Below are positions 1 to 9,500 of a stretch of DNA of 64,000 bases, one piece after another (the first letter of the stretch is position 1; each line of letters begins with the position of its first letter). A program made the position numbers and the translations under genes. The notes under the pieces were generated by a model. That model worked only from the letters and a program-made list of their open reading frames with translations, was not told where the DNA came from and made no database searches. The DNA comes from Zopfochytrium polystomum (taxonomy: Eukaryota > Chytridiomycota > Chytridiomycetes > Chytridiales > Chytridiaceae), in assembly GCA_025765615.1 (NCBI GenBank), contig JAIVFJ010000001.1:868001-932000 (forward strand), read 5' to 3'.

Positions 1-1454
1 GCTGACCTTGGCGGCTGGGAAGAGAACAGCGTTGAGTCGGTCAACGACTTGGTGAACAGGTCTGGATCGGTCGAACAGGTCGGCGGCGACCAGGTATTAT
101 TTCCTCCCACCCCCCCGTGTTTCGTCAGTAATGGTCTGCAAAAAAAAATTAAAAAATTAAAAATTGAAAAATATTTAGGGTAACTTCACGGCTGCCCAAG
201 AGATCGGGGATTCGGGCGCAATGCAGCAGGCTCGACACGGAGGACTTTCCCGTCGACCAGAACCAGGCTTTCATCGACGAGTGCGAAACGGACTCGATGT
301 ATCGCCTTTTGCGGTAAGTAGCGTACCTTCTTTTTTATTTTTCCCCCTCGTTCTGATGACGGCGCCCACAACATTTTCCCTTGTGGAAATATAAATTAAA
401 ATAAAAACAAAATACATTTTTAGAGAAACTCCACGACTCCGCTGGCGATCCCCGTGGGTTCAGGCGTTGTTCCATCGGCTTCGTCTTCTGCGGTAAGAAG
501 CATACCTCTTCTCTAATTACGAGGACCTCGCAGCTGTTCCCCTACCAACCCAAATCCCACGACACCCACCCGTCCCAACGTCCCGTGCCCCCTCCAAATT
601 AATTTGCGATCTCCATCATCGAATTGACGCGTCGTCTTCCTCACCCTCCCGACCTTTCCGTCCATTCTCGAAAACGCTGTTATTCCAATTTATAGGGTCA
701 ACATCTTTCGGCAGAGGGCGGTGTTGATTTGTCGGATCACACGGTATGCGGATCCCCACCTACCACCTCCGTCATCACCTTCCCATTTGGGTCCTGCACT
801 CCGACCTTCCGACCCGCCTCACCCCCGTACCTACCTCCCATCTTCTTCTTCTTTCCCTTATCGATGTACATCCAAAAACTTACGCCACAACCGCGGGGAC
901 AACAGCATCTTCTTATCCCGGACAAACCGCAACAACAGTCGCCAGTGGTGGCGGTAAAGCTCTCCAGCCAACGTATCACTCGCTGGGACCCGCCCGCAGA
1001 TATGCGCCAGCTGAGCGATACGATGCACCGACCCTCGCGCGACCTCCTCGGCAAGTGCGCCAAGGTGCTTACCAACGACCGTGACGTCTCCTCGCGGGTG
1101 GTGACCATGAACGACACGGCGAAGACGCAGTACTGCTTCCGGCTGTCCGACCAGTGGCACGATCCATGGTGCGGCCCGGTCGAGCGAGTAAAGTCCGGGA
1201 ACAGCTACGCGTACGCTTGCGTAAGGTGTGGGCAGATCGTGCTCGGGGACATCGTGAAAGTGAACGGCGTCGAGGTCGCGGCGTCGGGTTCGAGTTGGCA
1301 ATATTCGTGTCCAGTGTGCCGGTGGACCCTCGACCGGAATCGGCACGGAAGCGTGCTGGATTTGATCACTCATATGGTGACATTCAAGCCGGTGGGAGTC
1401 ACGCTGCCGAGAGGGGAAGAAGACCCGCACAGTCAATACGTGAAAAACCAGTAA
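1..1454 (+). CDS. Unknown zinc-ribbon-like protein, 3' part of a gene cut by the window edge
   Basis: Five exons can be joined in one frame: 1-93, 201-313, 424-492, 696-743 and 968-1454. All four introns have GT-AG borders (GTATTA, GTAAGT, GTAAGA, GTATGC donors) and the phases 0, 2, 2, 2 agree at every junction, giving at least 269 residues. The last exon ends in TAA and carries two CxxC pairs about 40 residues apart (CVRC and CPVC), a spacing that suggests a single zinc-binding ribbon or knuckle. The N-terminal part is acidic and unrecognised, and its start lies outside the window. I do not recognise the family, and no cellular role can be inferred beyond probable metal binding. The weakest point is the last acceptor at 967, which was chosen because it alone keeps the frame. 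Confidence 0.6.
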
Positions 1455-2103
1455 GAGAACAATCCATTGAAAAACCCCCGCTTCTTCTATTGGCTCTTAC
1501 ATGTACATGTACATTTCTCCTCTGCTGCCCACTCGGCGACAACCAGGGGTTTCGGCCCAGCTGAGCTATGGGAAGCTTTGGGCAAGGTAACCAGCGCTCG
1601 AAGCGCAAAGCGCACAAAGCGAGAAAAAAGCAACCACGAAGCACAGAGCAAGCCCATAAGCGCAAAGCGACCCCGACTCGGATGATGTGATTGAAGTGGA
1701 AAGCTGCTTTTTTTGGGCGGGCAGAAGCTCAGGCAATCGGAGGCTCCGTGTTGGTGGTCGGTTGGTTTTTGCTGTTAGGAAAGGGGGGACGGCCCCGGTC
1801 AGCGACACTTACTGTCCAAAAGCTCTTTTTTCTCTCCTGTTGTGAAGTTCTTCCTGCTGATATTTTGTTTAGTTTGAACTAGCTCTTTTCTTTCTCTATA
1901 TTGGCCGTGGGACAAACCACGAGACAACCCAACAGTTCCTTCTCTTTTTTTACGATTTTTTATTCTTTTTTTCTTGTGGATTTACATATAGAAAAAGGGG
2001 AAAAAAAGGAGAAAGAAATAAACACAGACACAGAATTGGAGACTGGGACCGCGACAGACAGACGGGCAGACAGGGAGACAGGCAGACAGGCAGACAGATC
2101 CAA
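1455..2103. other. Intergenic, no gene seen
   Basis: No supported gene here. The sequence holds homopurine and homopyrimidine stretches and a CAGACAGG-type short repeat near 2060-2098, just past the 3' end of the small secreted gene on the minus strand. Confidence 0.5.
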
Positions 2104-2517
2104 TCACTTGTCCTCGGTGCCGGCCTTGAGGAACTGGCCCAGGCGGCCGCGCAGCTTGCCCAGCATGCCCGTCGTCGGCAGCTTGTCGTGCAGCTTCTGC
2201 AGGCGGCCCGACGTCACCATCGCCTTGGCCTTCTCGAACAAGCCCGCGTCCTTGAGCTCCTGCACGAACTTGGCCTTGACGGCCGGCGTCATTTCTGACG
2301 GCGGCAAGTACAGCGCGAGCAGGGGAGAGAGGAGCGAGAGGAGCGAGATAGGGGGAAAGCGGAATCGGTTAGGCCCTCGTGTCCAAAGGGGGGGCAGTGA
2401 ATCAACAGATCCCTTACCTTCGATGACTGGCGCCGGCGCGGGCAGGGCCTGCACGCTGACGGCCGCGATGACGCAGACGAAGACGGCGACAAAGAGGGCG
2501 AGGAAGGAGAGCCTCAT
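2104..2517 (-). CDS. Small secreted protein of 96 residues
   Basis: Two exons on the minus strand, 2517-2418 and 2294-2104, are joined by a 123-nt intron (donor GTAAGG, acceptor CAG) in phase 1. The ATG at 2517 is followed by a hydrophobic stretch with a typical signal peptide (MRLSFLALFVAVFVCVIAAV) and a likely cleavage site near ALPAPAP. The mature part is a lysine-rich amphipathic chain of about 70 residues without cysteines. It begins EMTPAVKAKF and ends in an acidic KAGTEDK tail. A TATA box lies about 107 bp upstream. No family is recognised. The strong promoter and signal peptide make it likely that this is an expressed extracellular or wall-associated peptide. Confidence 0.75.
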   Translation of the reverse strand: MRLSFLALFVAVFVCVIAAVSVQALPAPAPVIEGKGSVDSLPPLWTRGPNRFRFPPISLLSLLSPLLALYLPPSEMTPAVKAKFVQELKDAGLFEKAKAMVTSGRLQKLHDKLPTTGMLGKLRGRLGQFLKAGTEDK

Positions 2518-2623
2518 TTTGTTTTCAGTGAGTGGGAGCAAGAAAGAGAGGGTGTGTGTGTGCTGACTGAGAGGCGGCTTGTGAGCGAGTGCAGATGAGG
2601 GTGAATGTGGCAAGGCCGCTCCA

Positions 2624-2630
2624 TTTTATA
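2624..2630 (-). promoter_or_regulatory. TATA box of the small secreted gene
   Basis: TATAAAA on the minus strand, about 107 bp before the ATG at 2517. The spacing matches other genes of this window. Confidence 0.6.
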
Positions 2631-3272
2631 TCGTGCATGGTGGGAGTGAGATCCTCTGATTCTCTTTTTTTTTTTTCTTTTTTTTTTTTCTTTTCTTTTT
2701 TTCTTCTTCTGTCTTCGTGTGCTCAGCCCGCCTGACAGTCTAAATTGGATCCAGACACACTCCCCACAAAGAGTGGGCCAGCGACAGAGAGACAGACACA
2801 GAACCGACCGCCTATACTAAGCCAGCTGTCAAATCCGGACCATTCCGCCTGTGCATGCTCTGTGGTGCCTAGTAGGAATCCGAAAGGCGCCGGGTGAGAG
2901 TGGCGAAGCACATTCACCAGCCGTCGCCAGCAGGCTCTCTCCTGCGCTGGGTGCAAGCTCCACCTCGCCTCCTCCCTTTCCCCTGGTCGTTCACACCGTG
3001 TGTGCCTCCTCGCAGGAAAAATGAGAGAAAAAAAGAATGGGTATCTCTCGGAGAATAGCGTCCCCCCATGTAGCACAAAGAAGCTTCTCAGCGGGTAAGA
3101 GTGCAATTTCCCCCGAGAAACGGACGAGAAGAATAAAAAAAAAAAAAAAAAATAGGAGACTGGAACAGCAGAAAAATACCCAAATAGTTCGTGCGCGAAG
3201 TCACACCAGAACAGAGCACAAAAAAAAAAACCAAAAACACACACACAACTTCAATTTTCCTTCAATCCAATT
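2631..3272. other. Intergenic with pyrimidine and A tracts
   Basis: Contains long T/C tracts (about 2665-2713) and an A run (about 3137-3153). An open frame on the minus strand here is rich in Phe and follows the T tracts; I do not consider it a gene. Confidence 0.5.
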
Positions 3273-3826
3273 CTACTGGGGAGCCTCCGCTGCGATTGTT
3301 GCGCTGTCCCCCTCCTTCGCCTCCTCCTCCTCCTCCCCGTCTTTGCCGTGCTCCTTGACGTCGGCCGCGTCTCGCCGCCGTCGCCGTCACCCACCGTGAA
3401 GTCTTCACCGTCGACGGTGGCCGCGGCGGCAATGGCTTTCGGTCCTACGTGCACGACCTTTTGTTTGTCGGGAAGGGTTTGGTTTGGGTGGAGGGTTTAG
3501 GTGCAAGGGTGATATCGCTGCCATCCACAAAATCTCCTCACCGCTTTGATGGCTGGACCTGTTTTAGAAAGCGTTTCGGTAACATGTCGGGGAGGGGGTG
3601 GGGAGGGGGTGGGGAGGGAGGGCGGATGGGGGGAAGGTGCGGAAAGAAGGTTTCCGCTTGGTTTGCAAGGGAAACGAAGTCACCACCGCCCCATTTTACC
3701 AAGGCTGAAACGACGCCTCAGCACAACGCCGCGATCTCCGTCCAAGCCGGTCGCGTCCGAGCTCGCTGGGAAGGCCGTGGAGGCCAGAAGTGTCGCGACG
3801 AGGACGGGGAGGTTGCCGAGCTTCAT
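3273..3826 (-). CDS. Small secreted acidic-tail protein, four exons including a 17-nt microexon
   Basis: Exons on the minus strand are 3826-3700, 3558-3542, 3457-3395 and 3353-3273, with phases 1, 0, 0 agreeing at all three junctions (95 residues). Exon 1 encodes a signal peptide beginning MKLGNLPVLVATLLAS. The 17-nt second exon encodes GPAIKA, flanked by CAG acceptor and GTGAGG donor. The third encodes VVHVGPKAIAAAATVDGEDFT. The last intron is only 41 nt. The C-terminus has a run of five Glu and ends AAEAPQ. A TATA box lies 97 bp upstream of the ATG. The family is unknown. The unusual microexon makes the exact splicing less certain, but the recovered peptide reads smoothly across it. Confidence 0.6.
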
Positions 3827-3922
3827 TTTTTGGCTTCAGTTTGTTCCCTTTCGTTCGTTGAGGTTTGGTGCGCTTTTTGAAGGGACGAGGTTGCTGTAGT
3901 TGCGCAAGCACAATGGAAATCA

Positions 3923-3929
3923 ATTTATA
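3923..3929 (-). promoter_or_regulatory. TATA box of the acidic-tail secreted gene
   Basis: TATAAAT on the minus strand, 97 bp upstream of the ATG at 3826. Confidence 0.55.
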
Positions 3930-4103
3930 AGATGAGATGACCGCCTTTCTGCTTGCGGCTCCTTCAGCCGGGGGGGTGACTGGCTGTGGTTTCGCGTTGT
4001 GTGTCTCTCTGCTTTGGCCGCAAGCAATTTTTGTGATCGCGAGCACCAGAAAGATTTGTGGCTCTCATGTCGACAGCAAATGAGCCACCAAAATTTGTCT
4101 GTG

Positions 4104-4546
4104 TTAGCACGGAATGACCTCCTCCTCTGGTTTGTCGCTCAGCTCCAACGAGTATCCAACTTTCCCCGGCACACCTTCCTCTTCGAGCGCCGATGTGGTG
4201 AAGAGCTTGAGATATGTCAGATCGTCGGAATCCTGCTTGGTCAAGCGTCCGTCATACTCCTTCTCGACAGCCTCCGCCTCCGACCGAATGTCTTTCAGGC
4301 TGACGATGAATCTCTCCCTGAACGCCTTGGACACCTGGCAGACCTGGTCCTCAAACTTGCCGCGGATGCCGAACATGGGGGCGAACACTGTTGAGCAGGG
4401 GGACTGGTAAGTTTGGGGCGCAGAGCGAAGAGCGGAGACGGTTCGCAAAGGGAAAGAAATGGTGGTCGAAACGCACGCGGATCGGCTTCAAGGAGGACAT
4501 CGACGGCCTTATCGTTTAGTGCGGCGATGGCTTGAGCAGCAGCCAT
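4104..4546 (-). CDS. Unknown small protein of 117 residues
   Basis: Two exons on the minus strand (4546-4477 and 4387-4104) are joined in phase 1 across an 89-nt GTGCGT...CAG intron. The protein starts MAAAQAIAALNDKAVD, has no signal peptide, and is rich in charged helical segments (a stretch around SKAFRERFIVSLKDIRSEAE looks like a coiled coil). It ends with an acidic PEEEVIPC tail. A TATA box sits only about 41 bp before the ATG, so the 5' leader must be short. Probably intracellular. No family recognised. Confidence 0.65.
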
Positions 4547-4586
4547 GGTGAACGGTTAAGCGGTACCGGGCAGCGGCATGTGTACT

Positions 4587-4592
4587 TTTATA
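4587..4592 (-). promoter_or_regulatory. TATA box close to the ATG at 4546
   Basis: TATAAA within CATATAAAAG on the minus strand, about 41 bp upstream of the start codon. Confidence 0.5.
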
Positions 4593-4731
4593 TGAAACTT
4601 GGGGGGTGGTAACCTTAACTAGGACAAGTCCGCCGGCTCCGCCACCGGACGGCAAGCTTCCGGAATTGACTTTCATTGCTGCGTGCCCCACGAAATTATG
4701 TCTTTTCTCACACGGCCTCGCATGCTCTGCG

Positions 4732-5987
4732 TCAAGCTTGGGGAGGCTGCAAGACGTGAATTTTGCGGGCCGGAACAAAAATGGCCCCCATTGCCAGTCC
4801 ATCGTTCCCGCACTGATCCGGCTTCATTCCGACTAAGCTGCGCCTCGCTGCAGCCACTTCCACAGCCTGTTTCGCCGCCGATCGCGCTTGGCGCGCAGCA
4901 TCGTTCGCCTCGGCGGCTGAAATCTTTGCCGAATCCACCATCCACTGCAACGCTTCGCCGCGCCCCGCAAGCCAGTCGAGCTCTCGCTTATTTTGCTCCG
5001 CAAGCATCGCCGCCAGATCCGCCTTCGAAGACGCTTTCTTCGCTTTCCGTGCGGCAGCCGTTGCCGCTGCTACTGTCGGCGCCCTCAATGCTCGTTCCAG
5101 ACTTTGTTTGGCTTTCGCGGATTGCACCACCGCGAGCTTGCCGAAGCTAGTCGCCACATTCAGTTCGAGTTTGCCGCCCAAGGGGTATCTGAAGATTAAG
5201 TTCGGCAGTGGAGAAAGGTAAGGGAAGGGGAGGAAGGAAAGGCGGTGCGTTGAAAAACCAAGAGATATTCTTGTGTTAAATTACCCTGTTATACACCGAC
5301 CGTACTCCCTGGCGATCGTGTCATGGTATGACGAAAGATGCCTGATCGAGCACGTAGCAGGGGTGATATTGCACATTGCTGCGTCATTGGGGCTGACGCT
5401 CGGATAGTGCGACGTGCACGACCATCTCGACAAGTCGGACACGTCTTCATCCGACGGCGGGAATCCTTCGCTTAGTCTACACGTAATTGAGTCGCACGTG
5501 CGACCAAGCCCGCATGGGTAGCTGGCGGGTTGGGTAGTGTGTTTTTAATTTTGAAAGGTTAGGTAAGGATTCACGTGAGGATAAAAGAAGGAGACGACCA
5601 CCCGCTTTACTTGGTGTTGCACTCGTACGTGCACCAGTCGACATAATCTTGCCACCAGAGATGGCCACCCGTTGCGTACCACCAATAGATTGAGTCGCAC
5701 GTCTTGCCTGCGCGCTGTGGCGTGGCCGGGAAGTGCTGCCAGCACGACGACGCCGTCCAGTCTCTGCAATCGCGAAAGGTCGCGGCGTTCCCGGATTGGA
5801 ATGACTGGACGATCGTGTCGCAGGTGCGAATCTACTCGGCGATTTTGTGTGGGGAAGAGAGGGTTTGGTTCATCACATTACATCCTTCCTCCCCACGCAA
5901 ACACACAAACACCTCAAGATGTCCAGCATCGCCGCTGGCGGTTGCGACGCTGGTGGCGGCGACATCTCCGCGAGCCACTTCCACCAT
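4732..5987 (-). CDS. Cys/Trp-rich protein with an Ala-rich coiled-coil tail
   Basis: Four exons on the minus strand can be joined: 5987-5913, 5831-5611, 5521-5285 and 5188-4732. Phases 0, 2, 2 agree and the total is 990 nt (329 residues). Exon 2 encodes a compact module rich in Cys and Trp (YWWYATGGHLWWQDYVDW) with five or more cysteines. Exon 3 encodes a second Cys module, and both carry the motif TCDSI. Exon 4 is very different: Ala/Lys-rich heptad-like sequence of about 150 residues (for example VAAATAAARKAKKASSKADL). The two TCDSI modules look like a duplication of a disulphide-bonded domain. No clear signal peptide follows the chosen ATG, so an upstream exon may be missing. I recognise no family. 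Confidence 0.6.
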
Positions 5988-6169
5988 TCGCTTCGGGCGT
6001 ACTTGGCGCTGGTTTAAGTTTTTAGTGAAATGGAGTAAAAGTTGCTGTGCCGCAACCGTACTTTGCCGAGCAGAGACTTGTCATAAAGCGAAAGCAACCC
6101 ACGGGAACAACCCACACCAAGAGAAACTCTCGCCCCGCACTCCATTCAGCCAATTATCTCGAAAAACCA

Positions 6170-7870
6170 ATGGCGTCGCTCCCTCCTCATGCCGTCGAAT
6201 CGATCTGTCAAAGACTCAGCGCGGGTGACGCGATCCGCGTCGCAACGCTTTTCCGGCTGCCGCACCTCCAGACCCGGCATTTTCTCCGGTTTGGGGTCCC
6301 CTTCTCCAGAGCCAGCAAGCTCGGCGACGCGACCCTGCTCGATCGCCTGCTCCTCCACAGCCGCGAGTCCGAAAATACGAATGCGTACGACGTTAAAAAG
6401 GCACTTACTCACGCTAGCCGCAACGGCAACCTCCAGATACTGCAATGGTGGGTGGGCAGTGGCTTCGATCTATCGCGCATTTCTTATTCCAGCGGCGCTT
6501 CGGAGAAACCCATGGACGCGGCGAGTGGCGCCGGTCATGTGCACGTACTTCAGTGGTGGAAAGACAGCGGAATCGAACTTGCGGACAAGTTTTCCGTTGC
6601 GGCGCTCTACTCTGCCGGCGAGCACGGGCGCGTGGCGGCTCTGCAGTGGTGGAAAGACTCTGGATTGGGTTTGGCAGAGAATTGGCTCGACTATGATCGG
6701 GGCTCTGACGATGGATTTCCGATGGATGACGCCTCTATAGAAGGGCACGTTGAAGTGCTGCAGTGGTGGTTGGACAGTGCATTACCACTTCAGTACGGTA
6801 TCCTTGCAGTTGACGGCGCCAGCGAGGATGGTCATACTAGGATTTTACAATGGTGGAAGGACAGTGGCCGTGACATGAAGTACAGCGAAGAGGCCATGGA
6901 CTTTGCAAGCGCAAGGGGCCGTGTTGAAGTTCTTGAATAGTGGAAATGCAGTGGTCTGGAAATGGTCTACACCAAGGTTGCAATGGACTATGCATCCGAA
7001 TGCTCCAAGCTGGAAGTTTTGGAATGGTGGAAGAAGAGCGGCCTCGAGCTGAAGTACACTGATCATTCAATGGATCTCGCGGCTAAAGGTGGAAAACTGG
7101 AAGTTTTGGAATGGTGGAAACAGAGCGGCCTGGAGCTGAAGTACACTGACAATTCAATGGATCTCGCGGCCAAAGACGGTAAACTGGAAGTTTTGGAATG
7201 GTGGAAGAACAGCGGGCTGGTATTGAAATACTCAGCCAGCGGGTTGGATGCTGCGAGTGGCTCTGGCCATGTTGATGTAATGGTGGCAAGACTCGCAACT
7301 GGAGATGAAGTACACGGCCAAAGCAGCGGACTCTGCAAGTGCAAACGGTCATACCTCCGTCTTGGACTGGTGGCTGGCTAGCGGCTTGGACTTTCGGTAC
7401 TCCACCAGCGCACTAGATGACGCCAGCAAAAACGGCCTTCTTAGAGTTCTTGATTGGTGGAAACAAAGTGATCAAGAACTTTTGTACACGGCTTCAGCAA
7501 TGAACGGAGCTACTATAAAAGGTCTCTATCGAATTTTGGATTGGTGGAGGACCAGTGGCTTGGAGTTGAAGTACACCGCTGAAGGCTTTGATGAAGCATG
7601 TCGCTTGGATCACGCTTGTCTAACAATGTGGTGGTGCGTGGACTTGAGCTAAAATACTCCCAAAACGCCTTCTTGAATGGGAACGTCCGCGTTTTGAGAT
7701 ATTTGAAAGAGAAAGGCTTTCATCCAAAGGAGTCCTTTCAGATCCCTCCGCTTCCCAGTTCACCCTCTTTTGCTCAGCGAGAGCGGAGAACATTTCTTGT
7801 GGATTGGATGTCTGAGTTGTACGGTCCACAAATTGAGACCAACAATCCTTATAATGGTTTGCTCAACTAA
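6170..7870 (+). pseudogene. Decayed WW-type ankyrin-repeat gene (copy 1 of the MASLPPH family)
   Basis: The frame opens at 6170 with MASLPPHAVESICQRL, an F-box-like head. It is followed by repeats of about 29 residues with the signature LEVLEWWKxSGLELKYTxxSMDxA. This is a short ankyrin-like repeat, normally a protein-interaction scaffold. It is broken by a TAG at 6938-6940 that replaces a Trp codon (VLE*WK, expected VLEWWK) and by two frameshifts, near 7275 (loss of a few bases before WWQDSQLEMKY) and near 7620. The three segments together read through to a family tail GFHPKESFQ...FLVDWMSELYGP and a stop at 7870. Copies 2 and 3 of the same family lie at 25 and 31 kb. It could still make a truncated protein of 256 residues. 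Confidence 0.8.
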
Positions 7871-8017
7871 GGTTTTTAATATATTTTCAGCAATACCCAA
7901 TAGCAAATGAAAATGTCTGGCTAAGCTGGAGCCTGGGGTTCGCGAATGTCTAGGGAACGAAAATGATGATCGGCACAGTGAGCGACATCGATCTGGCGAA
8001 CCGCCACTCCGCCACGC

Positions 8018-9278
8018 ATGAACCCGTTCCTCGCTATCTGCTCTCATCTGCCTCCCGAGACCGTCCACCGCGTCCTCACGTTCATCGCAGACTACCGTAG
8101 CCTAGCCAAGGCTCTGCTGCGTGTCAAAACCGTGGTCCGTCTTCGCCTCGCGCGACGCGCACTGGCAACGATTGTTCCTAGCAAGGTGGAGGTAACCAAG
8201 GATGCGCTCTCCCAGCGCCGACACAACCCGATATCGAGCAGCCGCAGCGATCCACCTGCCGATCCGCCGATCGCAAATATTCCATGGGAGAACCTGAACG
8301 AGCACCGGAAGACCGTCGCTGGATAATCCGGCCGGCCACCAACCGTCACGCGGTTCCCCCTCCCACCTGCTGCCCTTGTGATCGGCCTTCACCCGGTCTA
8401 CATCCTCACCGGATCCCCAAGTGACGTCTCGCTCCTGCGCCGATCCGACGGCCGTTGCGTCCGCACTCTCGGCGGGCGCCGTCGTCGTCACGGGATCGAC
8501 GGATCTGGGATGGACGGATCTGGGATGTGCGAATCTGGGACGTGGCGTCCGGCGCGTGCAAGTTGATCTTGCGTGGACACCGAGACTCTGTCTGGGTCGT
8601 CGGGTGGGTCGGCCCTTTTGTGTTCTCGGCGTCCCACAGGGACGCAAGAATGTAGAACGCCGCGAGCGGCGATGCCATTACAACTTTTCAGAGTGAGCCG
8701 TTCCGAACACGCGACTGGCGTACGAACGGCGGCAGTGCGTTCTCGCTTTCGTGGGACGGCGCGGTGCAGATGTGGAATCCTGCAACCGGGCAGCCGGATC
8801 GGTTGGTTGTGCTAGGCGATTCCCACAACGAGAACAGAAGAGCGGGATACATTCTGGTTGGTGCAAAGCATATTGTGGTCTACGAGATGGGTGAAAACGA
8901 TGTACGCGTGTGGGACATTGAGACAGGCAACCTCATTGCCAAAATCAGGACAATGCGCAGTAACTTAAGTTTTAAGAAATGAACGAAACTGGGCTCTTCA
9001 CCACTGATGGGCATCACCTCCAAATGTGGGACACTACGCGGAACATTACCCGTTTTAATGTGCCTGGATCTGTTTCCTACTCTCAAGTGGACGTTCCGTC
9101 ATTTGGTATTCTGATACGGTGAGTAAGTGAAGAGTGTGCGGGGTTAGCTGAAATGAGAAGTTCTGAGAAAAGCACCGTACGATTCCTCTCTATTTTTCTC
9201 CTTGCTGCCACGAAGATGAAACAAGAAATCGTTGTCTACGATTTTGGAGCAGGGGTACCGTACGCGAGGAACTTTTAA
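8018..9278 (+). pseudogene. Decayed F-box/WD40-repeat gene (copy 1)
   Basis: The frame starting at 8018 gives MNPFLAICSHLPPETVHRVL, an F-box-like helix, and continues after a frameshift as FASRDAHWQRLFLARW, typical of the F-box end. Further on, blades of a beta-propeller are seen in shifting frames: VRIWDVASGACKLILRGH, AVQMWNPATGQ, DVRVWDIETGNLIAKI and HLQMWDTTRN. An in-frame TAG at 8652-8654 stands where Trp of a WD blade is expected (DARM*NAASGD). Several frameshifts separate the pieces. F-box/WD40 proteins normally act as substrate receptors of SCF ubiquitin ligases, but this locus should not make one. It follows the ankyrin pseudogene by about 150 bp, an arrangement repeated at 25 kb. Confidence 0.75.
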
Positions 9279-9500
9279 GGGCGCTGGAATGGTCATGCAT
9301 TGTTCTTTGAAAATGCCGAAGGACCTTCACACGTCTTCATGAGGTTCCATCCAACCCGAAAGACAACGAAAGAGCGAGTTTTCATAAATATATTTTCGCA
9401 TCTCCTCTCTTTTGTGGGAGGAACACAGAACCGCTCGCTACTCTTCCACTTCTTCCTCACATTTCGGGAGCAAAGCCAGCTCGCCCGCGCTTCCACCGAC

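Noticed and set aside
1901..2566. 221-residue plus-strand frame
   Set aside because: Antisense to the small secreted gene, which has a signal peptide, intron and TATA box.
2723..3244. 173-residue minus-strand frame with many Phe
   Set aside because: Phe runs come from T tracts; no motif, and no promoter or splice support.
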